Shown: positions 1 through 6,871 of the stretch, in pieces | Layout of the letters: every line of letters begins with the position of its first letter | Position numbering within the stretch: position 1 is the first letter of the stretch | Source: Pantoea sp050157905 | GTDB lineage: Bacteria; Pseudomonadota; Gammaproteobacteria; Enterobacterales; Enterobacteriaceae | Reading direction: 5' to 3' | Assembly: GCF_050157905.1 (NCBI RefSeq) | Contig: NZ_JBKIWZ010000001.1 | Coordinates: 3,286,001-3,350,000 of the forward strand | Length of the DNA stretch: 64,000 nt | Notes under the pieces: generated by a model | Seen by the model: the letters and a program-made list of their open reading frames with translations, nothing else | What the model was told of the DNA's origin: nothing | Databases searched by the model: none | Program-made: the position numbers and the translations under genes

Positions 1-8
1 CACCCGCC

Positions 9-1421
9 ATGATTGCGTCGGCGCAGCGCTGTGCGGCCCGCCTGCTGGCGGTGTTACCCCGGACGCAACAGCCTGAGGAGAACCGCGTGCTGCTCGCCTA
101 TGGCGGAGGAAAAGACAGCAGCTACATGGTGGCTTGGGTGCGCTACATCCAGGGGCTGATCTGGCAGCAGCAGGGCAGTACCTTCTCGCTGCGTGTCAGC
201 ACCAATCGTCATGCGGGGATGAACCAGAGCGTGATGGAGAATATCGACCGCGTTTATCAGGCGCTGGCCATGCACGACGATGAACGGGTGGAGTGTCTGG
301 TGGTGGATGGCCTGCTGATCCGGCCTTTTGCCCGCGACCTGCCGATGCCGGAGAGCGTGCGACAGCAGAATCGCAACGATGTGCTGATGAATGGCCACCG
401 GTTTCGTGCGGATGCCCGTTCGACCTTCTGCAACGCCTGCAATCTCAGCATGATGAACTCCTTTGGCCTGGCGGCGGACTACAACGGCGGCGTGGATCTG
501 ATTATTACCGGCGACTCACCGCAGGAGCAGGCTGCCTATGTAGCCTGGGCGCGCCATCTCTCACGCCTGTTTGATGCCCCGGTGGCGGACAAAAGCCGGG
601 GTTTCAGCGGGTTTCTGCAGACGCTGGACGGCGTTGCCGGACGCTATTTCAGTGACGTGTATGGCGCCGATCAGCTGACGCCCGCGCACCGCATCACCCA
701 TCAGCTGGCGCGCAATCCGCTGTTTTTCAATATCTATCAGGACACCGCCTATGAGGCGGGCGCGCACTGGGCGCTGCTCAGCGAATTTATGGGATTCCGG
801 TTTGATGCGCTGATGTTCAGTTTTTCCGAGTCCGACTGCGGTAACCCGACGCTGATGGCGCACCTGCGCGGTCTGCGGGCAGAGACGCTGCTGCAGCGCA
901 GCTATGCCGAAGGGATCCGTGAATATGTCCGTTTTGCGCTGGCGCTGATGGTGAAGAAAGATTTTCCGCCCGCGCTCATCGACGAGATGGCGGCGCGCTA
1001 TCAGGATGAGGCCGCTATCGAGCAGCAGCGGCAGCGCGCGGCAGACTTTGCGCTGGCGGCATTTGGTCTGCGCGAAGAGCAGCTGATCTGCTTGATTTAC
1101 TCCCCCTTTCTCGGGCAGGGAATGCAACTTGGACAGTGGCTGGTGCAGCAGCAGATTCTGCTCGATGAAGCGGCAATCCGCGACCTGCTTGATCAGCGCA
1201 GCGAAGATCGGGCACTGGCACAGCAGTTAACGCAGCTCTCCGGCATGACGCTGACACAGATGCGGCACTGCTGGCAGAGCAGGCCAGTCAGCTCGCTGCT
1301 GGAGGGAAAAAGTGACGATCCGCTGTCGCGCGTCCTGCGCTTTGATCCTCACAAGGCGGTGATCCAGGTCAGTAACGGTGTGCTGAACGACATCGTGACG
1401 GAAATTATTTCCGGGCGTTAA
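9..1421 (+). CDS. PP-loop ATP pyrophosphatase, putative amide/adenylate-forming enzyme (possibly 5' partial)
   Basis: 470 residues from the first visible ATG. The reading frame is open back to base 3 and only eight bases precede the ATG, so the true start may lie outside the window. Residues 31-39 read YGGGKDSSY, a variant of the SGGxDS pyrophosphate-binding loop of N-type ATP pyrophosphatases (asparagine synthetase, tRNA-modifying PP-loop enzymes). A second motif, ITGDSPQEQ, lies near residues 166-174, and a CNAC pair (C141, C144) could bind a metal or be redox-active. Such enzymes adenylate a substrate, often a carboxylate, for attack by ammonia or sulfur. There is no N-terminal glutaminase domain, but a separate class II amidotransferase is encoded two genes on, suggesting a split asparagine-synthetase-like pair (inference). 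First gene seen of a tight operon; the substrate is unknown. Confidence 0.7.
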   Translation: MIASAQRCAARLLAVLPRTQQPEENRVLLAYGGGKDSSYMVAWVRYIQGLIWQQQGSTFSLRVSTNRHAGMNQSVMENIDRVYQALAMHDDERVECLVVDGLLIRPFARDLPMPESVRQQNRNDVLMNGHRFRADARSTFCNACNLSMMNSFGLAADYNGGVDLIITGDSPQEQAAYVAWARHLSRLFDAPVADKSRGFSGFLQTLDGVAGRYFSDVYGADQLTPAHRITHQLARNPLFFNIYQDTAYEAGAHWALLSEFMGFRFDALMFSFSESDCGNPTLMAHLRGLRAETLLQRSYAEGIREYVRFALALMVKKDFPPALIDEMAARYQDEAAIEQQRQRAADFALAAFGLREEQLICLIYSPFLGQGMQLGQWLVQQQILLDEAAIRDLLDQRSEDRALAQQLTQLSGMTLTQMRHCWQSRPVSSLLEGKSDDPLSRVLRFDPHKAVIQVSNGVLNDIVTEIISGR

Positions 1422-1438
1422 CCCGGTAAGGCAAGGCG

Positions 1439-2713
1439 ATGAAAAAGATTTTCCTGCAAATTGGCGCCACCCGCGATGGACTCAATCCCTGGTGTGTGGT
1501 GGCGAAGCGCGACGGTTACTTTACCGTGCTGGCGGAGATGGGCGACTTTGTCGATTATCAGTCGATCAGCCTGGCGCAGCCCTTTGATCTGATCATCCGC
1601 CTCGACCGCCCGGAAAATCCGTGGCAGGTCATGCAGGCCTATCTGCACGCCGGTCTGCTGACACATCCGACGGTAGTGCTGGCGGGCTTTGAAACCTACA
1701 ACGCCAGCGCCGGACGGCTGCGCGAGATGCTGGCCGGACCGGACGCCCCTGCCGCCTTTATCCCGCTGGATAAATATGCGCAGCGCATGGCGCTGAAAAA
1801 AGCCTGGGCGCGCTTCCCGCAGCCGGAATTCCGCTTTTTCGCCTCGCCGCTCAGCATTCTGGATGCCAGGCAGGCGCTCATCTATCCCTGCGTCGTCAAA
1901 CCGGTAGATGGAGGGGGCGGGCTGGGAATCTGGCTGATTGAGCACGCGGGCCAGTTGAACAGTGTGGTGCAGAAGCTGATGCAGACTATGAACTACGGCG
2001 GGCGCGGCTTCAGTGGTTTTCTTGTGGAAAGCGCACTGACGGGTACGGAGTTTTCGCTGCAGGGCGTGGTACATCAGGGGACGCCTCAGGCGCTGACCTG
2101 CTGTCAGAAAGTGGTTGAGCAGCATCGGGATGCGGAGGGCTGCATCAGCTTTTATGAGTCAGGACATGTGGCGATGGCGGCTACTGCCCTGCCTGCCTCA
2201 TTCAGCACTCTGATGCGCTTCTGTTGTGAAACCTTTGGCTACCGTCAGGGCGCGTTTCACATCGATTTTATCGTGGTTAGCGGGGTGCCGCATTTTCTGG
2301 AGATGGGCTTCCGGCTCTCCGGCATGGGGGTGGCCGCGCTGGTGCAGGCGGTGACAGGTATCAACTGGGCGGAGATGACTTTCCGGCTGGAGGCGGGCGA
2401 TGCGCTGGCCGACCTGGCGTTTACCGCCACTGGCGCGATCGGTCAGTTGCGGTTACGGCAACCGGCGCAGCTTCAGGCGGCTGAACGCTGGATCGACCGC
2501 CATCAGCAGGGCGCGCTGCTGCCCGCCCTCAGATTACCGGCATTGCAGGTTTCACCCCGCTCATCGCTCTATGCCGATCTGACCCGCCATGCGGGCATTC
2601 TGGCCACGTTCAGCCTCACCGCGACCGCACGGGAACCCATTATGACCACGTTTCAGCAGATCGCTGACGCCCGGCCCGTCAGCGCAGGGAGAGACAAAGT
2701 ATGTGCAGGATGA
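1439..2713 (+). CDS. ATP-grasp ligase family protein
   Basis: 424 residues, starting 17 bases after the PP-loop gene behind an AAGG-type ribosome site. ATP-grasp features are visible: KPVDGGGGLG (154-163) as the nucleotide-binding glycine loop, LVESALTGTEFS (195-206) as the strand carrying the grasp acidic residues, and FHIDF around D276 followed by LEMGFRLSG (287-295). In typical members the last motif reads E-x-N-x-R and N binds magnesium; here N is replaced by G, with E288 and R292 kept. ATP-grasp enzymes activate a carboxylate as acylphosphate and join it to an amine or thiol, which would suit dipeptide or amide formation in this operon (inference). Its end overlaps the next gene by 13 bases, implying translational coupling. 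Substrate unknown. Confidence 0.75.
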   Translation: MKKIFLQIGATRDGLNPWCVVAKRDGYFTVLAEMGDFVDYQSISLAQPFDLIIRLDRPENPWQVMQAYLHAGLLTHPTVVLAGFETYNASAGRLREMLAGPDAPAAFIPLDKYAQRMALKKAWARFPQPEFRFFASPLSILDARQALIYPCVVKPVDGGGGLGIWLIEHAGQLNSVVQKLMQTMNYGGRGFSGFLVESALTGTEFSLQGVVHQGTPQALTCCQKVVEQHRDAEGCISFYESGHVAMAATALPASFSTLMRFCCETFGYRQGAFHIDFIVVSGVPHFLEMGFRLSGMGVAALVQAVTGINWAEMTFRLEAGDALADLAFTATGAIGQLRLRQPAQLQAAERWIDRHQQGALLPALRLPALQVSPRSSLYADLTRHAGILATFSLTATAREPIMTTFQQIADARPVSAGRDKVCAG

Positions 2714-3408
2714 TTATGGCGCACGGCCGGTTCGACAGCGCGCAGATTCTGGAGGCGGCGCGTGCCATGAGCTGCGGCGAAAGTGCCGATCATGATGGCC
2801 CGATAAAATCGCATCCCAACGGCTGGGGCTGCCTGTGGCTCGAAGCGGGGGAGATCCGCACGCTGCATGGCACCGGCCCGTTCGCCGACGCGCTGCCGGG
2901 CATTGATGTGGATCGCCTGCGCAGCCGGTTTCTGGCGGTGCATGTCCGCCACGCCACGCTCAGTAAAAACCAGGGGCTGGCGTTTTCTCATCCGCTGTGG
3001 CGCAACAGCGGCGGACATCAGTGGTACATGATGCATAACGGTTTTCTGCCGACGATCTATCGCCACCTTGGACTGACGGCGTCGCGCTTCGATTCGGAAG
3101 AGTATCTGCATTATCTGGTGGACCCGATTACGCCCGCCGATTTTACCCGCGACTATCTGCGCACAAAGATGGCGCAGGTTGAGCCGGGCGGCAGCGCGGG
3201 GAATGCCATTTTCGTGACCCGCGATAAAGCCTGGGCGTGGCAGTGGTATCCGCACGACACGCCCTGGCCCGACTATTTTACGATGCATTTTCAGCAGCAG
3301 GCGGATTGCACGCTAATCGCCTCTGAACCCGTAGCGATACCTGGCCGCGCCGGTAACTGGCGACGAATGAACAATCATGAACTCTATGAGATACCGTTTA
3401 GGGAGTGA
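2701..3408 (+). CDS. class II (Ntn-type) glutamine amidotransferase, YafJ-like
   Basis: 235 residues. The start is fixed by chemistry: the ATG is followed directly by Cys2, which becomes the N-terminal nucleophile after Met removal. Other family signatures follow in order: NGWG (40-43), HVRHAT (81-86), a substrate-loop SHPLW (96-100), MHNGFL (111-116) and a DSEE (131-134). This is the pattern of class II glutaminases of the YafJ/GATase_4 group. The protein is a stand-alone glutaminase domain that would release ammonia from glutamine and must pass it to a synthetase; the PP-loop ATPase two genes upstream is the obvious partner (inference). It overlaps the ATP-grasp gene by 13 bases and is followed within 5 bases by the oxygenase gene. 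Confidence 0.8.
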   Translation: MCRMIMAHGRFDSAQILEAARAMSCGESADHDGPIKSHPNGWGCLWLEAGEIRTLHGTGPFADALPGIDVDRLRSRFLAVHVRHATLSKNQGLAFSHPLWRNSGGHQWYMMHNGFLPTIYRHLGLTASRFDSEEYLHYLVDPITPADFTRDYLRTKMAQVEPGGSAGNAIFVTRDKAWAWQWYPHDTPWPDYFTMHFQQQADCTLIASEPVAIPGRAGNWRRMNNHELYEIPFRE

Positions 3409-3413
3409 TAAAG

Positions 3414-4214
3414 ATGGCAATTTTCAATCAGTTCCGCGTGATTAATCCCAACATGTTTGTGGAATCGACCTGGCTGGATGACATTGTTACTGCCCGGGTG
3501 CCGCTGCTGGTGCTGCGCAATTATCTGACCCCTGCGGTGCGGGAGGCGGTGGTGGCTGACCTGCAGCAGTGCCGGGAAAAGATCCGGGTTTCTCACTATC
3601 CCAACGGCGCGCTGACCACGCTTGGCCCCTATCTGGCGCGCCACACCGCCGCCCCCGATAACTACTTTACCGAGCTGCGCGATATCCAGCCGTCACAGCC
3701 CGCCTCGCTGGCGACGCTGCGTGAGCAGATCTATCGCTGGGTTGAGCATGCGCTGCGGCTGGAAAGCCTGCGCGTCGCCCATGAGCCAGGGAAAGGGGAC
3801 TACGCGGGTTCTATCGTCCGTTTTCACGCCGATGGCGTCGCTAACCCGCTGCATAACGACAATATCGTGCGCGATGCTGCCGCCACCTCACTGGTGGTGA
3901 CGGAGATCCTGCATCAGCTCAGCTGCGTGGTCTGCCTGCAGGAGTGCAGTGCGGGCGGGGCGCTGCGCATCTTCAATAAAAAGTGGGCCCCGGAGGATGA
4001 GCAGTTCAAAACGGCCGGTGAGCTGGGGTATCGCCGCGGGGTGATCGAAAACAGTGAGATTTGTGAGTTTTCGCCGCGTAGTGGCGATATTTATCTGTTT
4101 AATCCCGCTTTTTATCATGAGATTGACCGGGTCGAAGGGGCCACCCGCATCACGATGGGGTTCTTTTTCGGGCTGACCGACAAAAAGATGAAACACGCTA
4201 TCGCCTGGAGCTAA
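3414..4214 (+). CDS. 2-oxoglutarate/Fe(II)-dependent oxygenase family protein
   Basis: 266 residues from the ATG at 3414, chosen because AGGGAG lies nine bases upstream; a GTG at 3405 is too close to that site. Near the middle PLHNDN supplies a His-x-Asp pair, and near the C-terminus YHEIDRVEGATRITMGFFFG supplies the distal His and the Arg that would hold 2-oxoglutarate, the usual HxD...H facial triad on a double-stranded beta-helix. These enzymes hydroxylate, desaturate or cyclise small molecules or peptides. In this operon it most likely tailors an amino-acid-derived product (inference). Pantocin A biosynthesis in Pantoea also uses such an oxygenase, but the other pantocin genes are not here. 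Substrate not predictable from sequence. Confidence 0.75.
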   Translation: MAIFNQFRVINPNMFVESTWLDDIVTARVPLLVLRNYLTPAVREAVVADLQQCREKIRVSHYPNGALTTLGPYLARHTAAPDNYFTELRDIQPSQPASLATLREQIYRWVEHALRLESLRVAHEPGKGDYAGSIVRFHADGVANPLHNDNIVRDAAATSLVVTEILHQLSCVVCLQECSAGGALRIFNKKWAPEDEQFKTAGELGYRRGVIENSEICEFSPRSGDIYLFNPAFYHEIDRVEGATRITMGFFFGLTDKKMKHAIAWS

Positions 4215-4243
4215 GCCGGGCTGTGCCAGAAGAGGAGAAGGGG

Positions 4244-4744
4244 ATGACGACGTTTGAAAAAATTACTGCGCTGCTGGATCAGCATCAGGCCAGCTACCGG
4301 GTGGTGGAACATGCGGCGGTCGGGCAGACCGACCAGATCAGCGAGATACGCGGTAATGCGCTGAGCCAGGCGGCCAAGGCGATGGTGCTGGCGGTCGCGA
4401 TGCCTGACGGTGCGCCGTCGCGTCCGCTGCTGGCGATTGTACCGGGCGACTGCCGGATCAATTTTAAAAGCGCGGCGCGCGCCATCGGCGGCAAAAAATC
4501 CTCTTTTGCCGATCCGGCAGAGGCCCAGGCGCTGACCGGCTGTGTGATGGGGGCAGTACCGCCCTTTAGTTTTGATGACCGGCTGGCGTTGCGGGTCGAC
4601 ACGCGCCTGCAGCAGGCCGGCACGCTGTGGTTTAACGCGGGCGAGCTGGAGAGGTCGATCGCGCTGGCGGTGGATGACTATTTTCGCATCGTGGGGGACG
4701 CGTGCTGCGCTGATATCGCCACCCCGATCGCGATTACCGCCTGA
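4244..4744 (+). CDS. YbaK/ProX-type aminoacyl-tRNA deacylase
   Basis: 166 residues; the start at 4244 follows a strong AGGAG with seven-base spacing. The sequence has the YbaK/prolyl-tRNA-synthetase-associated fold signatures: an early LSQAAKAMVLAV strand, the VPGDCRINFKSAARAIG segment and the GCVMGAVPPFSF loop. Family members hydrolyse misacylated tRNAs (YbaK acts on Cys-tRNA(Pro), ProX on Ala-tRNA(Pro)). Its place inside a biosynthetic-looking operon, just before an exporter, is unusual: it could protect the producer by clearing tRNA charged with the cluster's amino-acid-like product (inference). It is not the housekeeping YbaK by context. The last part is variable, so tRNA specificity cannot be read here. 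Confidence 0.8.
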   Translation: MTTFEKITALLDQHQASYRVVEHAAVGQTDQISEIRGNALSQAAKAMVLAVAMPDGAPSRPLLAIVPGDCRINFKSAARAIGGKKSSFADPAEAQALTGCVMGAVPPFSFDDRLALRVDTRLQQAGTLWFNAGELERSIALAVDDYFRIVGDACCADIATPIAITA

Positions 4745-4765
4745 CGGCGAAACAAGGAGTGTCTG

Positions 4766-5674
4766 ATGTCAGTGAAAGATATGTTGTTAGCGCTGTGCGT
4801 GGTAGTCGCGTGGGGCGTAAATTTTGTGGTGATTAAGCTGGGGCTGCAGGGCATGCCACCTTTCCTGCTGGCCGGTTTACGTTTCACCCTGGTCGCGTTT
4901 CCCGCCATTTTCTTTGTGCGCCGTCCCCCCATCCCGCTGCGCTGGCTGGTGGTTTACGGGATGACCATCAGTTTTGGTCAGTTTGCCTTTCTGTTCCTGG
5001 CGATTCAGCTCGGCATGCCCGCCGGGCTGGCCTCGCTGGTGCTGCAGGCGCAGGCTTTCTTTACGCTGCTGCTGGGGGCGCTGCTGCTGGCGGAGAAGCT
5101 GCGCTGGAATCACATCACCGGCATTATCATTGCCACGCTGGGAATGTTTATGCTGGCGACATCAGGAATGGCCGGGCAGGTCAGCGCCGGGATTACGCTG
5201 ACCACCATGATGCTGACGCTGTCGGCGGCGCTCTCCTGGGGGCTGGGCAATATCACCAATAAGATCATTATGCGGAACCGCAGCGTGCCGATCATGTCGC
5301 TGGTGGTCTGGAGCGCGCTGGTGCCGATCCTGCCTTTCTTTGCCTGTTCACTGCTGTTTGATGGTCAGGCTGCGATCGTGGAGAGCCTGCTGCATATCGA
5401 CCTGCAGACCGTGCTGGCGCTCTGCTATCTGGCGTTTATCGCGACGCTGGTAGGCTATGCCATCTGGGGTAACTTACTAAGCCGCTACGAAACCTGGCGC
5501 GTTGCGCCGCTGTCGTTGCTGGTGCCGGTGGTGGGAATTATTACCGCGGCGCTGGTGCTGGATGAGCATCTTTCCGGTCAGCAGATGCTGGGGGCAGTGG
5601 TGATTATTCTTGGGCTGCTGGTCAATGTCTTTGGTGGTGTACTGGGTCAGCGTCTGGCGACGCGAACGCAGTAG
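4766..5674 (+). CDS. eamA: EamA-family exporter, close to E. coli EamA (O-acetylserine/cysteine exporter)
   Basis: 302 residues, about ten hydrophobic segments in two EamA repeats, inner-membrane drug/metabolite transporter. Long stretches match what is known of E. coli EamA (YdeD), for example FGMPAGLASLVLQAQAFF-like and SRYETWRVAPLSLLVPVVG regions. EamA exports O-acetylserine, cysteine and related metabolites. AAGGAG precedes the ATG, 21 bases after the deacylase gene, so it is the last gene of the accessory operon and is followed by a strong terminator. In this setting it may export the cluster product, which would point to an amino-acid-like compound (inference). The housekeeping role alone would not explain the linkage. 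Confidence 0.8.
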   Translation: MSVKDMLLALCVVVAWGVNFVVIKLGLQGMPPFLLAGLRFTLVAFPAIFFVRRPPIPLRWLVVYGMTISFGQFAFLFLAIQLGMPAGLASLVLQAQAFFTLLLGALLLAEKLRWNHITGIIIATLGMFMLATSGMAGQVSAGITLTTMMLTLSAALSWGLGNITNKIIMRNRSVPIMSLVVWSALVPILPFFACSLLFDGQAAIVESLLHIDLQTVLALCYLAFIATLVGYAIWGNLLSRYETWRVAPLSLLVPVVGIITAALVLDEHLSGQQMLGAVVIILGLLVNVFGGVLGQRLATRTQ

Positions 5675-5743
5675 TCAGTTAACTATCGCCGCTGAGTCAG
5701 CTTTCTGGCGCACGACGTACAGGGCCTGCGCTGCCGGGAATAT

Positions 5744-5773
5744 AAAAAAACGCCGCTAACGCGGCGTTTTTCA
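5744..5773. terminator. bidirectional terminator between eamA and ibpA
   Basis: A-run, stem CGCCGC, loop TAAC, stem GCGGCG, T-run. The A and T tracts on both sides make it usable by the accessory operon on the plus strand and by ibpA on the minus strand. Confidence 0.9.
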
Positions 5774-5795
5774 ACGTGATTTCTGAAGCTCTCGA

Positions 5796-6212
5796 TTACT
5801 TCAGAATCTCAATACGGCGTGGTTTCGCCTCTTCGGGCACCAGACGTTCAAGGTCGATGCTCAGCAGACCATTTTCGAGACGGGCGTCGCGTACCACGAT
5901 GTGGTCGGCGAGCTGGAATTTGCGCTCAAAGTTGCGTTCGGCAATGCCCTGATACAGGTATTTACGCTCGGCCTGCTCTTCCGGATGGGCACCCCGCACA
6001 GTCAGCACGTTATCGTGCGCCGTGATATCCAGTTCGCTCTGAGAAAAACCGGCTACCGCAATCGTGATGCGATAGTGATTTTCATCGACCAGTTCGACAT
6101 TGTAGGGAGGATAGCCGCCGTTGCTCTGATTCTGGTTTGATTCGAGCAGGTTAAACAGGCGGTCAAAACCGATGGCAGAGCGATAAAGTGGGGTGAGATC
6201 AAAATTACGCAT
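5796..6212 (-). CDS. ibpA: small heat shock protein IbpA
   Basis: 138 residues beginning MRNFDLTPLYRSAIGFDRLF, the IbpA N-terminus. A central alpha-crystallin domain and the C-terminal IEI motif (RRIEILK), which docks into neighbouring subunits, are present. The ATG at 6212 was chosen over an upstream in-frame codon because AGGAG sits just before it and the N-terminus then matches E. coli IbpA (137 residues). IbpA binds aggregating proteins and hands them to ClpB/DnaK. No ibpB follows: the downstream position is taken by the accessory operon. A lone IbpA is a known trait of Erwiniaceae. Control is by a sigma-32 promoter and an RNA thermometer, listed separately. Confidence 0.95.
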   Translation of the reverse strand: MRNFDLTPLYRSAIGFDRLFNLLESNQNQSNGGYPPYNVELVDENHYRITIAVAGFSQSELDITAHDNVLTVRGAHPEEQAERKYLYQGIAERNFERKFQLADHIVVRDARLENGLLSIDLERLVPEEAKPRRIEILK

Positions 6213-6245
6213 ATTAAGACTCCTGAAATTCAGCAAGTTTTGGCA
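6213..6245 (-). promoter_or_regulatory. ROSE-type RNA thermometer hairpin in ibpA leader
   Basis: On the ibpA strand the leader ends TTGCTGAATTTCAGGAG, nine bases or fewer from the ATG. TTGCTGA can fold on TCAGGAG with a G opposite G in the middle, the hallmark of ROSE elements (U-U/C-G-C-U against the Shine-Dalgarno). At low temperature the ribosome site is masked; heat melts it. E. coli ibpA has the same device. Confidence 0.85.
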
Positions 6246-6320
6246 ACCTTCCACGACTGGACAGGCTGATTACGGCACCTCATCCTCCCTTACGGCAACG
6301 ATGAGTGCGTCCGTACACTA

Positions 6321-6349
6321 AAAATGGGTGCCAGATGCGAATTTTCAAG
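6321..6349 (-). promoter_or_regulatory. sigma-32 promoter of ibpA
   Basis: On the minus strand CTTGAAA (6349-6343) is followed by CACCCATTTT (6330-6321), close to the heat-shock consensus CTTGAAA / CCCATnT with a usual spacer. The start would give a leader of about 100 bases, as expected for a ROSE-controlled message. Confidence 0.85.
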
Positions 6350-6502
6350 AGGGCAAAACGCAATTTTTTTCGCCAATCTGAAGAAATGACATACACTCAG
6401 GATTACTTTTGCCAGACCCGAGCGGACTTCGCCCCAGAGTGTTGACGTTGTCTGGCAGGCCAACTCAGCCAGGCGTCTGCCATGGCTGAAGGGATGATGA
6501 TA

Positions 6503-6871
6503 ATGAAATTGTTGAAGCTTTTACCTCTGGCTGGAATGATTTGCTGCACAATGGCGACAACGGGCTGCTCCAGCATGATGTCTCACACCGGTGCCAGTCA
6601 GGGCTACTATCCGGGTACCCGTGCCAGCGCCGATATGCTGACCGACGATCAGACCAGCTGGGCGCTCAAGCCGCTGGCGCTCATCGATCTTCCTTTCTCT
6701 GCCGTGCTGGATACGCTGCTGCTGCCGTGGGACTACTATCGCAGCGACAAAGATAAATCCCTCGACTCACCGCGGGAGCGCATTCTGCAGAGAGAAAGGC
6801 TGGCGCATACGCAGGAAAGCCTGGCGCAGGCGCAGCCCATGCCTGCTATGGCATCTCAGCCGCAACCGTAA
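6503..6871 (+). CDS. yidQ: YidQ family lipoprotein
   Basis: 122 residues from ATG 6503 (ATGs at 6482, 6494 and 6497 are in frame; GAAGGG lies about nine bases before 6503). A hydrophobic signal sequence ends in a lipobox, TTGC, with Cys22 as the lipidation site. The mature start (SSMMSHTG, GYYPGTRAS, LPFSAVLDTLLLPWD) matches E. coli YidQ, a YceK/YidQ-type envelope lipoprotein of unknown role that also sits beside ibpA. The end overlaps convergent yidR by 26 bases. Confidence 0.85.
   Translation: MKLLKLLPLAGMICCTMATTGCSSMMSHTGASQGYYPGTRASADMLTDDQTSWALKPLALIDLPFSAVLDTLLLPWDYYRSDKDKSLDSPRERILQRERLAHTQESLAQAQPMPAMASQPQP

Noticed and set aside
9..5674. Pantocin A biosynthesis cluster
   Set aside because: It shares only the idea of a 2OG oxygenase plus transporter; no E1-like ThiF enzyme or precursor peptide gene is present.
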